DNA from: [Clostridium] aerotolerans DSM 5434
GTDB taxonomy: Bacteria; Bacillota; Clostridia; Lachnospirales; Lachnospiraceae
Reading direction: 5' to 3'
DNA length: 64,000 bases
Assembly (NCBI RefSeq): GCF_000687555.1
Contig: NZ_JHWJ01000018.1
Coordinates: forward strand, 1 to 64,000
In this document: piece after piece, positions 8,544-16,965 of the stretch
How the letters are laid out: every line of letters starts with the position of its first letter
How positions within the stretch are numbered: the first letter of the stretch is position 1
The notes under the pieces: model-generated
Database searches by the model: none
Told to the model about the DNA's origin: nothing
Seen by the model: only the letters and a program-made list of their open reading frames with translations
Program-made: the position numbers and the translations under genes

Positions 8544-9647
8544 TTATTTTGCATTTAATTCCTTAATCATCTGCTGTGCTTTGCGCTCATTGTCATAATC
8601 AGCGCTCTTTGCTTCCTGATATCCCTTGTGGCTGTAGATTGCAATGACCTTCTGGCCTTCTTCTGTCTTGCCTATGTTGATGAATGCATTGGAAAGAGCT
8701 TTCTTGAATGCATCATCCATGATTTTGGAAGTCTTGCTTACGCTTACTGTATCGTTAAAGATAGGAGGAGTTACACCAATGACACTGGTCTCTTCCCAGA
8801 TGGAGCCGGTTCTGTTGTACTCAGCTTTCCATTTTTCCTCATAATCTCTACGGGCATCTGCGTAGGTACAAAGAACGTCTACCTGTCCGGCAGCAAGTCT
8901 TGCAAATGCACTACCGTAGGAATCAGACTGAACTGCATGGGAAAGATTTAAAATGTTCTTCTGGAAATTGTCCTGAAGCCATAAGGAAGGGTAAATGTAT
9001 CCTGCTGGTGAGGAGGAAGACATAACACTCCAGTTTGCTCCGTCTAAATCTTCAAAGGTAAGAGCTTCGCCGCTGTTGATCTTCTTTGCAAGCTCCTGTC
9101 CTTTTTCGGAAGGACCTGCAATGATCAGGGAACGGTAAGAGGTTGCCTGCTCTGTGGTAGCCTCTGTTGCTTTTCCGTCGTTCCAGTCTTTTGCAGCATC
9201 AGAATTCTTGCTTAAACCATCTCTGGTCGCTGTAAGAAGTACATCTGCGCCGTCATCGTAAAGGACATAGGTTCCTCCAGGAATAAGACCGATATCAGCA
9301 GTACCTGCGGAAAGCGCTTCTCCAACTGCTTCATAGCTGGTTCCAACGGTAATCACTACCTCACCGATATCATAACCTTCTTTTGAAAGCTCTGTCTTAA
9401 GCATGTCCTTTAACGGCTCTGTTGCGGTTACGATTTCCTGTGGCTCTCTGGAAGGTACGAAATATACGTTGAGCTTGTCTACCTTTTTATTCTCTGCCTT
9501 TGTATCGCCTGTCTTTGCGGAACTTTCTGCTCCTGCCTGGGTAGTCGCTGCGGTGGTTGCACCTGCCTGCTTGCTGCCGCCTGAACATCCTCCGATCATT
9601 GCTGCGCAGAGTGCTGCTGCCATTAATACAGAAACTGTTTTTCTCAT
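8544..9647 (-). CDS. phnD: Phosphonate/phosphate-ester ABC transporter substrate-binding lipoprotein (PhnD type)
   Basis: A 367-aa lipoprotein: signal peptide MRKTVSVLMAAALCAAMIGGC with the lipobox Cys at about residue 21, then a low-complexity Ala/Thr/Ser linker, then a PhnD-fold domain (LNVYFVPSREPQEIV, TADIGLIPGGTYVLYDD, YPSLWLQ, GQVDVLCTYADARRDYE). It captures the ligand outside the membrane for the PhnC/PhnE transporter. The frame extends to 9674, but ATG 9647 is preceded by AGGAGAGCAGT and gives a normal signal peptide. It lies close behind the LacI-type gene in the same operon. Confidence 0.9.
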   Translation of the reverse strand: MRKTVSVLMAAALCAAMIGGCSGGSKQAGATTAATTQAGAESSAKTGDTKAENKKVDKLNVYFVPSREPQEIVTATEPLKDMLKTELSKEGYDIGEVVITVGTSYEAVGEALSAGTADIGLIPGGTYVLYDDGADVLLTATRDGLSKNSDAAKDWNDGKATEATTEQATSYRSLIIAGPSEKGQELAKKINSGEALTFEDLDGANWSVMSSSSPAGYIYPSLWLQDNFQKNILNLSHAVQSDSYGSAFARLAAGQVDVLCTYADARRDYEEKWKAEYNRTGSIWEETSVIGVTPPIFNDTVSVSKTSKIMDDAFKKALSNAFINIGKTEEGQKVIAIYSHKGYQEAKSADYDNERKAQQMIKELNAK

Positions 9648-9694
9648 ACTGCTCTCCTTTTTCGTGTGATTCATCGGTTCTCTTGTTTTACGAC

Positions 9695-10669
9695 TTACGC
9701 ACTGTCTCCGACCTCCAGCTTGGTCGGAAGATAAATTGTCATGTTGTCCTTTCGCCCTTCCCTGATCTGCTCAAGCAAAAGCTTAATGGCTGTCTGCCAG
9801 ACGATTTCCGGGAACATGCGGACCTTAGTGAAGGTAGGCCATTTGGATTCCAGAGTCTCAATGTCCTTATAGATGACCACTGCAACGTCCTTAGGAATCC
9901 GAAGTCCTGCATCGTAAAAAGCTTCTAACGCTCCTTCTGCCACTTCTTCACTTCCTAATAGAACCGCCTCCGGAAGACATCCGGATTCCACCGCTCTTTT
10001 AGCCAGCTCATAGCCGCTTTCCTTACTGATATCTCCCAGATAGAAATATTTGTCTTCGTATAATTCCTTCTGGTTGAAAGCTGCTTTGATGCCCTCTAAT
10101 CTGCGGTAGCCGATCTTTACCTGACCCTCTTCGTAAAGACCTCCTATGTAACCAACACTTCGGTACTTTTTCTGATCCACAAGGTAAGATAGCATCTCAT
10201 GGATTCCCTTATTAAAGTCCATGACAATGCTGTCATATTCATAATCCTTAGGATCGGAATTGATGAATACGATGGCATAGCCTTGCATCCGGAGAAATTC
10301 CATCTCTTCTTCGGAAAAAACACCAAATGCAATGATTCCGTCGTACTGTCCGGGCGTTCCCTTATCCATGCGTTCGAATCGTACCTCACTGTTTCCTGAC
10401 ATGGACTTAACGATTATGTCCAGGGAGGAAAGCCTGATGTTTGTCCGGTCCTTGCGGATAATGTGCCAGTCAGCCACACCAATGACAATTTCTCTTTTTT
10501 TCTGCGTATGACGCATCCTGGGTGGGACATATTTTAATTCGTGGGCAATCTTAAATATCCTCTTTTTCACTTCCGGGCTCACCACAATGGTTTCATCCTG
10601 ATTGAGCACCCGGGATACGGTTGTAATGGAAACCTCCGCAAGCTGTGAAATTTCTTTAATTGTAGCCAT
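9695..10669 (-). CDS. LacI-family transcriptional regulator
   Basis: A 324-aa LacI/GalR regulator: N-terminal helix-turn-helix and hinge (ATIKEISQLAEVSITTVSRVLN, then LKYVPPRMR) and a periplasmic-binding-protein-like effector domain (about 60-320) of the type that senses a small sugar-like ligand. It is the first gene of the phnDCEE/5'-nucleotidase operon, 20 nt or so upstream of phnD, and so probably an autoregulated sensor of the imported compound. A LacI regulator in front of a PhnD-type importer is unusual and hints at a sugar phosphate or nucleotide ligand. Good promoter and palindrome upstream. Confidence 0.9.
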   Translation of the reverse strand: MATIKEISQLAEVSITTVSRVLNQDETIVVSPEVKKRIFKIAHELKYVPPRMRHTQKKREIVIGVADWHIIRKDRTNIRLSSLDIIVKSMSGNSEVRFERMDKGTPGQYDGIIAFGVFSEEEMEFLRMQGYAIVFINSDPKDYEYDSIVMDFNKGIHEMLSYLVDQKKYRSVGYIGGLYEEGQVKIGYRRLEGIKAAFNQKELYEDKYFYLGDISKESGYELAKRAVESGCLPEAVLLGSEEVAEGALEAFYDAGLRIPKDVAVVIYKDIETLESKWPTFTKVRMFPEIVWQTAIKLLLEQIREGRKDNMTIYLPTKLEVGDSA

Positions 10670-10696
10670 AACCTATATCCTCACCTTTCAGATTTC

Positions 10697-10725
10697 ATTA
10701 TAATTGGACTCTCTGGTACCGTCAA
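10697..10725 (-). promoter_or_regulatory. Promoter of the lacI-phnDCEE operon
   Basis: TTGACG (10725-10720 on the minus strand), 17-nt spacer, perfect TATAAT (10702-10697), 28 nt before the lacI start codon. Confidence 0.7.
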
Positions 10726-10732
10726 TAAGCAA

Positions 10733-10746
10733 AGTAAAATTTTACT
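10733..10746. promoter_or_regulatory. Palindrome upstream of lacI promoter, candidate operator
   Basis: AGTAAAATTTTACT is a perfect 14-bp palindrome 7 bp upstream of the -35 box; a second GTAAAAC-like half lies next to it (10749-10756). It lacks the central CG of classic LacI operators, so binding by the LacI-type protein is only a guess. Confidence 0.4.
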
Positions 10747-10787
10747 AAAGTTTTACCTTCCCTTTGAAAAAGAAAGAAACAATGGCA

Positions 10788-10821
10788 AAACCGGAAAGAT
10801 TTCATTTGATCTTCCCGGTTT
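10788..10821 (-). terminator. Terminator downstream of topB
   Basis: AAACCGGAAAGAT (10788-10800) pairs with ATCTTCCCGGTTT (10809-10821) with one mismatch; on the minus strand TTTT follows. It lies just beyond the topB stop. Confidence 0.6.
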
Positions 10822-10831
10822 ATTTAACTTC

Positions 10832-13033
10832 CTAATCCTTTTTCCCCAGATCCAGCTTTGCAAATGCCGCAGCAAATGGACTGTTTATCGGTTCCTTTGC
10901 TTCCTTGTTTTGCTGATTAATATATTTCGCCACATCCTTTTTAGATACCCCGGCCCCTTCCTTGGTCCGGCGTTCCTTAAAGGCAGATAGTTTTTCTTTA
11001 TAGCCGCACCGGCAGACAAAGATCTGTCCATCTCCTTTTCCATTCAGAGAAAGCTTCTTATGGCAGACCGGACATCTTGCGTTGCTGGTTCTTGATATCA
11101 CTTCCCGGTGACCGCATTCCCTGTCCTGGCAGACAAGCATCTCACTGTTTTTACCCTTTACTGACAGCATCAGTTTTCCGCAGTCAGGACATTTTTTATT
11201 GGTCAGGTTATCATGGGAGAAACGGCCTTCTCCCGCCTTGATCTCATGAATCAGCTCCTCAGAGTACTGTCTGATATCCTTCATAAATGCAGCACGTTTT
11301 CTCGTTCCTTTGGCAATCTCAGAAAGCTTCATCTCCCAGTCAGCCGTAAGCTCCGGCTTCTTTAAATCCTCTGGCACCAGAGTTAGAAGCTGTCTTGCCT
11401 TGGAGGTGACGAAGATGTCCTTCCCCTTTTTCTCCAGAAGAAAGCTGGAAAATAACTTTTCTATGATATCAGCCCTTGTTGCTACGGTTCCAAGTCCTCC
11501 GGTCTCTCCAAGGGTCTTTGCCATATCCCTGTCCTTCGTCTCCATATAGGAAACTGGATTTTCCATGGCAGACAAAAGAGTGGCCTCATTAAATGGAGCC
11601 GGCGGTTTTGTCTTTCCTTCCGTCATTAATAGGGTAAGGGAGGTAAGGCGGTCTCCTTTTTTAATAAGAGGCAGATTCTGTTCCTTTAATTCCTGCTCCT
11701 CTTCTTCCTCATCCTGGTTCTCATAGACTTCCTTCCAGCCAGAGGTCTTTACCGTTTTTCCACGAGCCACCAGCTTTTCACCTCCTAAATCCACAAAGAG
11801 CTCCGTCTGTTCATACTCAAAGGGTGGATAAAGAACGGCGATGAATCTGCGGACTACAAGGTCATAGATCTTTCTCTCGTCAATGGTCATGTGATCCATC
11901 TGGACAAACTGCTCTGTCGGGATGATGGCGTGATGGTCGGATACCTTTTTATCATCTACAAAGGATGACTTTGCCTCAATCTTCTGATTGATCAGTCTGC
12001 CAGCCAGCTTCCGGTAAGGCCCAACGCTGCAGGCTTCCAGCCTTTCCTTAATAGAGGGCACAATATCTGAACTCAAATACCTGGAATCCGTTCTCGGATA
12101 GGTAAGGACCTTATGGTTCTCATACAGCCTCTGCATGATATTTAAGGTCTCCTTGGCGGAATAGTTAAAGCGTCGGTTGGCTTCTCTTTGAAGCTCAGTC
12201 AGGTCATAAAGCTGAGGAGAATACGTCTTCTTTGGCACGCTCTTTACCTCGGTGACCACGCCTTCCTTCTCTTCCTTCATCTTTAAAAGCAATGCTTCTA
12301 CCCGGTTTTTATCAAAGGAGCGGTAGCTTTTAGAGCCTTCATCTCTCCAGGTAAAGGTAAGGGAAGGAGTCTGACATTTAGCCGTGATTCCGTAGTAGGG
12401 CTTAGGAATGAATTTTTTAATCTCTTCTTCTCTTTTTGCAATAATCGCAAGAGTAGGAGTCTGGACCCTGCCGCAGCTAAGCTGTGCATTGTATTTGCAG
12501 GTAAGGGCACGGGTGGCATTGATGCCAACCAGCCAGTCTGCTTCGGCGCGGCACATGGCAGCATCGTATAAATCATCGTACTGGTGCCCGTCCTTTAGCT
12601 TGGCAAAGCCTTCTTTAATGGCCTTATCCGTAACCGAGGAAATCCAAAGCCGTTTGATAGGCTTTTTATTCCCTGCCTTTTCAAGAATCAGCCTTGCCAC
12701 CAGCTCCCCTTCTCTTCCGGCGTCTGTGGCAACGATGATTTCATTAACATCGTTTCTGTGAATCTGGGTTTTTACCACACGGTACTGTTTTCCCGTCTGC
12801 TTGATGACCTCCAGCTTAAACCGGTCCGGCATCATCGGAAGATCTTCCATCTTCCATTCCTTATATTTGGGATCGTAATCCTCCGGGTCTGCCAGGGTGA
12901 CCAGATGGCCAAGCCCCCAGGTCACAATATATTTATCTCCCTCAATGACTCCGTTCTGGTTCCTGGTACAATGAAGCACCCGGGCAATGTCCCTTGCTAC
13001 CGAGGGTTTTTCCGCTATAATCAAAGATTTCAT
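10832..13033 (-). CDS. topB: DNA topoisomerase III
   Basis: A 733-aa type IA topoisomerase, which passes single strands to decatenate and relax DNA. The N-terminal TOPRIM domain is complete (MKSLIIAEKPSVARDI, acidic cluster DAGREGE at 104-110), the catalytic Tyr is Y312 in TYPRTDSRYL, and the C-terminus has zinc-ribbon-like modules (CPDCGKLML, CQDRECGH, CPVCHKK, CRCGYKEKL at about 630-710). The frame runs up to 13201, but ATG 13033 has GGAGGAATACC in front and begins exactly with the family's conserved N-terminus. It appears monocistronic, with a terminator after it. In Clostridia several topB paralogues exist, some on mobile elements; nothing mobile is next to this one. Confidence 0.95.
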   Translation of the reverse strand: MKSLIIAEKPSVARDIARVLHCTRNQNGVIEGDKYIVTWGLGHLVTLADPEDYDPKYKEWKMEDLPMMPDRFKLEVIKQTGKQYRVVKTQIHRNDVNEIIVATDAGREGELVARLILEKAGNKKPIKRLWISSVTDKAIKEGFAKLKDGHQYDDLYDAAMCRAEADWLVGINATRALTCKYNAQLSCGRVQTPTLAIIAKREEEIKKFIPKPYYGITAKCQTPSLTFTWRDEGSKSYRSFDKNRVEALLLKMKEEKEGVVTEVKSVPKKTYSPQLYDLTELQREANRRFNYSAKETLNIMQRLYENHKVLTYPRTDSRYLSSDIVPSIKERLEACSVGPYRKLAGRLINQKIEAKSSFVDDKKVSDHHAIIPTEQFVQMDHMTIDERKIYDLVVRRFIAVLYPPFEYEQTELFVDLGGEKLVARGKTVKTSGWKEVYENQDEEEEEQELKEQNLPLIKKGDRLTSLTLLMTEGKTKPPAPFNEATLLSAMENPVSYMETKDRDMAKTLGETGGLGTVATRADIIEKLFSSFLLEKKGKDIFVTSKARQLLTLVPEDLKKPELTADWEMKLSEIAKGTRKRAAFMKDIRQYSEELIHEIKAGEGRFSHDNLTNKKCPDCGKLMLSVKGKNSEMLVCQDRECGHREVISRTSNARCPVCHKKLSLNGKGDGQIFVCRCGYKEKLSAFKERRTKEGAGVSKKDVAKYINQQNKEAKEPINSPFAAAFAKLDLGKKD

Positions 13034-13181
13034 GGTATTCCTCCAACTTTCATTTCTCCCACAATTATAGCCCATTGCGCCTTTTATTACAAGAAAATCA
13101 CTTCCTGTATACAATAAGGGCTTCTCACAATTACACCATTTTGCTCTCCTTTTGCCTGGGCCATTCAGTAAAAATAGGCGC

Positions 13182-13319
13182 AAAAAAAGCCGTCCAGTCA
13201 TGCGGTAACCAGTACGGCTCTCTTGCAGGAGTCATGATCCTTCACGGGTCAAATGAAGGATGCAATCAGAGGGTTAGTCTGATTTAGAATATTCACACGC
13301 AGTTAGCCAAAACTAACTG
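13182..13319 (-). ncRNA. Small RNA gene, copy 1 of a two-copy family (undescribed)
   Basis: On the minus strand a ~138-nt transcript is predicted from its own promoter (13325-13353). Four hairpins follow: CAGTTAG/CTAACTG at the 5' end, ATCAGA/TCTGAT, TCCTTCA/TGAAGGA, and a terminator AGCCGT/ACGGCT followed by TTTTTTT. Between them are invariant single-stranded stretches CGTGTGAATATTCTA and GGATCATGACTCCT, the latter complementary to a Shine-Dalgarno sequence. The copy at 16966-17104 has the same layout and length, with paired base changes in the first stem (C-G versus T-A) and terminator stem (A-T versus G-C). I do not recognise an Rfam family. Confidence 0.7.
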
Positions 13320-13324
13320 TATTT

Positions 13325-13353
13325 ATATTACCATAATATGATTAAAAATGCAA
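13325..13353 (-). promoter_or_regulatory. Promoter of small RNA copy 1
   Basis: On the minus strand TTGCAT (13353-13348), 17-nt spacer, TAATAT (13330-13325). The predicted start coincides with the first stem of the RNA at 13319. Confidence 0.65.
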
Positions 13354-13379
13354 GAAGTGCACACGAAAAGAATTATCAT

Positions 13380-14180
13380 TTATAGGGGTAACATCCACTG
13401 TAACACCTTCTGGATATACGCCTCCCAGAAGTCCCAGTCATGATTGCCGGGGCCTTCCACGTAAACAGCTTTAGATCCTCTCGCATCAAGCTGTGCCTTC
13501 ATGACAGCATTCATATCATACACAAAGTCCTCGGTGCCGCAGGCAAAGTAAAGCTCCGGAAGATTCCCGGCCTTCTCACAGCGGTCATAAAGGGTAATCA
13601 GGTCAGCGTCGCTTCCCTTCACATCCGCTGGATTCTTAAAAATTAAGTCCCAGCGGAATGGGGAACCGCCTTCCTCGTTTTTTGTTCTTTCATAAGTCAT
13701 CTCGATATCAAGGGCACCGGATAAGCTGGCTGCCTTTGCATACTGCTCTGGCTTTGAAAGCCCAAGAAACCAGGCGCCATAGCCGCCCATGGAAAGACCT
13801 GCCACAAAGGTATCCTCTCTTCTCTTTGAGATTGGAAAAATACTTTTCACAAAAGCAGGAAGCTCTTCCGTAAAAAAGGTAAAATAATTATTTCCCAGAT
13901 ACATGTCCTGATAAAAGCTGTTATCCGCAGAAGCCATCACCACTGCAACGCAATGCTTTTGTGCATACCGTTCAATATTGGAAAACCTCATCCAGGAGCT
14001 GTAATCTCCATAGGCACCATGAAGAAGGTAAAGAACAGGAAGTCCTGTATCATAAGGGTACGCCTTTTTCGTTTCTTCACTGGTGATCTGCTCGTTTCCT
14101 TCCGGGGTTGGGATAATTACATTTACATCGACTGTGCGCTTTAGGGAAAAGCTATAGTAATGACAATTCATGCTGGCCAT
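13380..14180 (-). CDS. Alpha/beta-hydrolase esterase (esterase D / acetyl-xylan esterase type)
   Basis: A 266-aa cytoplasmic carboxyl-ester hydrolase of the putative-esterase (COG0627-like) family. The nucleophile is S130 in AGLSMGGYGAW, the oxyanion region is LLHGAYGDYSSW (about 53-64), a likely acid is the Asp in CGTEDFVYD and the likely His is in GNHDWDFWEAY. Such enzymes remove acyl groups from sugars or clear S-formylglutathione; the divergent GH31 glucosidase and a shared inverted repeat argue for a carbohydrate role, for example deacylating glycans. Ribosome site AAGGAGGACC before ATG 14180. No signal peptide. Confidence 0.85.
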   Translation of the reverse strand: MASMNCHYYSFSLKRTVDVNVIIPTPEGNEQITSEETKKAYPYDTGLPVLYLLHGAYGDYSSWMRFSNIERYAQKHCVAVVMASADNSFYQDMYLGNNYFTFFTEELPAFVKSIFPISKRREDTFVAGLSMGGYGAWFLGLSKPEQYAKAASLSGALDIEMTYERTKNEEGGSPFRWDLIFKNPADVKGSDADLITLYDRCEKAGNLPELYFACGTEDFVYDMNAVMKAQLDARGSKAVYVEGPGNHDWDFWEAYIQKVLQWMLPL

Positions 14181-14233
14181 GAGCTGGTCCTCCTTACTGT
14201 TTTTTCTTATTATATGCTTAAAGATCAGTGAAA

Positions 14234-14370
14234 GCTAGACGGAAATTGCACTGTTATTCTCAGTATAAAACGTATTTTGCCCATTTTACACTGGGAATGC
14301 CTTATATTTCGTCAGAAAAAAGCGCAAGATATGTATAGTTTTACCCGTCAAACTGCAATTTCCGTCTAGC
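14234..14370. repeat. 17-bp inverted repeat spanning the esterase/glucosidase divergent promoters
   Basis: GCTAGACGGAAATTGCA (14234-14250) and its exact reverse complement (14354-14370) bracket a 103-bp spacer. TATA-like -10 boxes point outwards in the spacer (TATACT towards the esterase, TATAGT towards the glucosidase, near 14334), each placed so that an arm falls at or just after the predicted start. Both transcripts would thus begin with the same 5' sequence. Likely operators for coordinated control, possibly by the AraC protein at 17251. Confidence 0.7.
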
Positions 14371-14441
14371 ATTTGCATGACGTTTTCTTTATGATGATAG
14401 CAGAAACTTATGATACATTTACTAAAAGGAGCAGATACCAT

Positions 14442-16943
14442 ATGAAGCTTTGTACCGCTGTAAAAGAAGTGATTTCCTCTGATTCTTATTTCCGGATTCT
14501 CACCAATTCCATTGAGATCCGCCTCATGTTTTTTACCGATTCCATCATCCGCATCCGGGCAGGGTTTGACGGGGATTTTGCAGAAGAATCCTACAGCCTC
14601 GTCACCACTGCATGGGAAGACCGTATGGACGAATTCCTTGGCAGTATGAGAAAGCGGATTACACCTGCTTCTGCCAGCCTGTCTGACCAGGGAGACTCCG
14701 TAATCCTACAGGGAGCGCTTTTAAAGGTGGTCATTGAAAAAGACCCGTTCCGTATCTGCATCTATGACAAGGAAGGAACCTGCATCCACTCCGATATCGT
14801 GGACCTTGGCTATATGGAGGACAGCAACCACAGACGAATCCATACCAGCGAAATTTCACCGAAAGATTGCTTTTACGGCTTTGGTGAAAAGAGCGGGGAA
14901 TGGAACAAGGCACAGAAGTTCCTTTCCATGAGCCCAAAGGATGCCATGGGATATAACCCGAAGGAAACAGACTCTTTATATAAGCATATCCCATTTTACA
15001 TTAAGCTGAATAAGGATACCAAAAAGGCAGTAGGCTATTTTTATCACAACACCTACGAATGTGATTTTGATATGGGCCGGGAAAAGAGCAACTACTGGAA
15101 GCCCCACAGCCGCTACCGTGCCGACGGCGGCGACATCGACTTATTCCTTATTGCAGGACCACAGGTACGGAGCGTAGTGGAACGGTATACGGATTTGACG
15201 GGAAAATCAGCCCTTCTTCCCCGCTATGCCCTGGGCTATCTTGGTTCCTCCATGTATTACCCGGAGCTTCCCAAGGACTGTGATGACGCGATCTTAGAAT
15301 TTATTGATACCACAAGGGAAGAAGACATTCCGGCAGACGGCTTTCAGCTCTCCTCCGGCTACACCTCCATTGAGACAAAGGATGGCATCAAGCGCTGCGT
15401 CTTCACCTGGAACAAGGACCGTTTTAAAGATCCAAAGAACTTTTTTAGGGAAATGAAAAAACGTGGCATTACCGTATCACCAAACGTAAAGCCAGGCATC
15501 CTGTTATCCCATCCAGACCTGGAAACGATGAAGGCAGAGGATATCTTTGTAAAAGACAGTGAAAAGGACGAGCCTGGAGTGGGAACCTGGTGGGGCGGCA
15601 AGGGCGTATTTGCCGATTTCACGAAAGAAAAAACAAGAACCGTCTGGAAGAAGCTGTTAAAAGAAAATGTCCTGGAGATGGGCACGAATTCCATCTGGAA
15701 TGACAACTGTGAATACGACAGCATGGTGGACAAGGACAGCCGCTGCGACTTTGAAGGAAAGGGCGGCACCATCGGGCAGTTAAAATCCGTAATGTCCAAC
15801 TTAATGTGCCATATCACCGACGAGGCCATTCACGAGACCTTTGACAATACAAGACCATTTATCGTCTGCCGTTCCGGTCACAGTGGAATCCAGCGCTATG
15901 CTCAGACCTGGGCAGGAGACAATTTGACCTGCTGGGATTCTTTAAAATATAACATTGCAACCATCTTAGGAATGAGCTTAAGCGGAGTTGCCAATCAGGG
16001 CTGTGATATCGGCGGCTTTTACGGCACATCACCAGAGGCGGAATTAATGGTCCGCTGGGTGCAAAACGGCATCTTCCAGCCTCGTTTTTCCGTTCACTCC
16101 GTGAATACAGACAACACGGTAACAGAGCCCTGGATGTACGGAAACTATACCAAATATATCCGTAACGCCATGAAATTCCGCTACCGCATGATTCCATATT
16201 TCTATTCACTTATGGAGCGTGCCCATGAAACTGGTCATCCTATTATGGAACCCATGTGCAGTGCGTTTCAGAACGACCCGAAATGCTACGAGGAAGGCAT
16301 TGATTTTATGACCGGCGATTCTCTTCTGGTTGCCAATGTGGTGGAAAAGGGCGCCCAGTTCCGGGAAGTATATCTGCCTGAGGGAGAAGTTTTTTATGAC
16401 TTCTACACAAGAGAACGGTATGAAGGCGGACAGACCATTAAGATTCCTGTTACCATCGAGAGTATTCCTCTCTTTGTCCGGGGCGGAGCCATTATTCCCA
16501 TGGCCTTAAACCAGATTAATAATGTAACAACAGAAATCATTACCGGTCTTCATCTCCTGATTGCAGCGGATAAGGACAATCGCTTCACCCTGTATGAGGA
16601 TGATGGTCATTCTATGGATTATGAAAAGGGAGCTTATTTAAAAACTCATATTGATATGAAGGCTGGAGAGCAGACGGTTCTTAAATTTAAGCAGGAGGGA
16701 AATTTTAAAACCACAGTGGAAACCCTGCATCTGGATGTGATTCAGAGAGAAAAGGCACCTTTCTTTGTGACCCTTGACGGAGAACTACTGCCCCACTTCC
16801 TGCACAGGAAGAAATTTGAACAGGCAGATTCCGGTTGGTATTACAGCCAGACATTAAAATCGGTACAGATAAAATATCCAAATCCGAAAAAAGATTCCAC
16901 ACTGTTAATCTCCTTTGAACAGTTTGATATGATCGGAATGTAA
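14442..16943 (+). CDS. GH31 alpha-glycosidase (alpha-glucosidase type)
   Basis: An 833-aa cytoplasmic glycoside hydrolase of family 31, cutting alpha-linked glucose or xylose from non-reducing ends. Domains in order: N-terminal beta-sandwich (about 1-240), TIM barrel (about 250-600) with nucleophile D421 in SIWNDNCEYDS and acid/base D493 in WAGDNLTCW, then C-terminal beta domains including LFVRGGAIIPM and LYEDDGHSMDYEKG. The frame begins at 14373, but ATG 14442 is preceded by AAAGGAGCAGATACC and starts the conserved part. It is divergent from the esterase and followed by small RNA copy 2 and an AraC gene. Substrate cannot be decided from sequence alone. Confidence 0.92.
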   Translation: MKLCTAVKEVISSDSYFRILTNSIEIRLMFFTDSIIRIRAGFDGDFAEESYSLVTTAWEDRMDEFLGSMRKRITPASASLSDQGDSVILQGALLKVVIEKDPFRICIYDKEGTCIHSDIVDLGYMEDSNHRRIHTSEISPKDCFYGFGEKSGEWNKAQKFLSMSPKDAMGYNPKETDSLYKHIPFYIKLNKDTKKAVGYFYHNTYECDFDMGREKSNYWKPHSRYRADGGDIDLFLIAGPQVRSVVERYTDLTGKSALLPRYALGYLGSSMYYPELPKDCDDAILEFIDTTREEDIPADGFQLSSGYTSIETKDGIKRCVFTWNKDRFKDPKNFFREMKKRGITVSPNVKPGILLSHPDLETMKAEDIFVKDSEKDEPGVGTWWGGKGVFADFTKEKTRTVWKKLLKENVLEMGTNSIWNDNCEYDSMVDKDSRCDFEGKGGTIGQLKSVMSNLMCHITDEAIHETFDNTRPFIVCRSGHSGIQRYAQTWAGDNLTCWDSLKYNIATILGMSLSGVANQGCDIGGFYGTSPEAELMVRWVQNGIFQPRFSVHSVNTDNTVTEPWMYGNYTKYIRNAMKFRYRMIPYFYSLMERAHETGHPIMEPMCSAFQNDPKCYEEGIDFMTGDSLLVANVVEKGAQFREVYLPEGEVFYDFYTRERYEGGQTIKIPVTIESIPLFVRGGAIIPMALNQINNVTTEIITGLHLLIAADKDNRFTLYEDDGHSMDYEKGAYLKTHIDMKAGEQTVLKFKQEGNFKTTVETLHLDVIQREKAPFFVTLDGELLPHFLHRKKFEQADSGWYYSQTLKSVQIKYPNPKKDSTLLISFEQFDMIGM

Positions 16944-16965
16944 CAATAAAAAATTTAATAATATC

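Noticed and set aside
4540-10669. C-P lyase phosphonate degradation locus
   Set aside because: Only transporter, regulator and phosphatase genes are present; no phnGHIJKLM-type genes are visible.
13075-13287. Plus-strand frame between topB and the esterase gene
   Set aside because: Overlaps small RNA copy 1 in antisense; composition is not protein-like.
13182-13319. Known riboswitch or T-box for the repeated structured element
   Set aside because: None of the conserved cores I know (T-box, SAM, TPP, FMN, glycine, c-di-GMP, purine, cobalamin) is visible, and copy 2 does not precede a gene on its strand.
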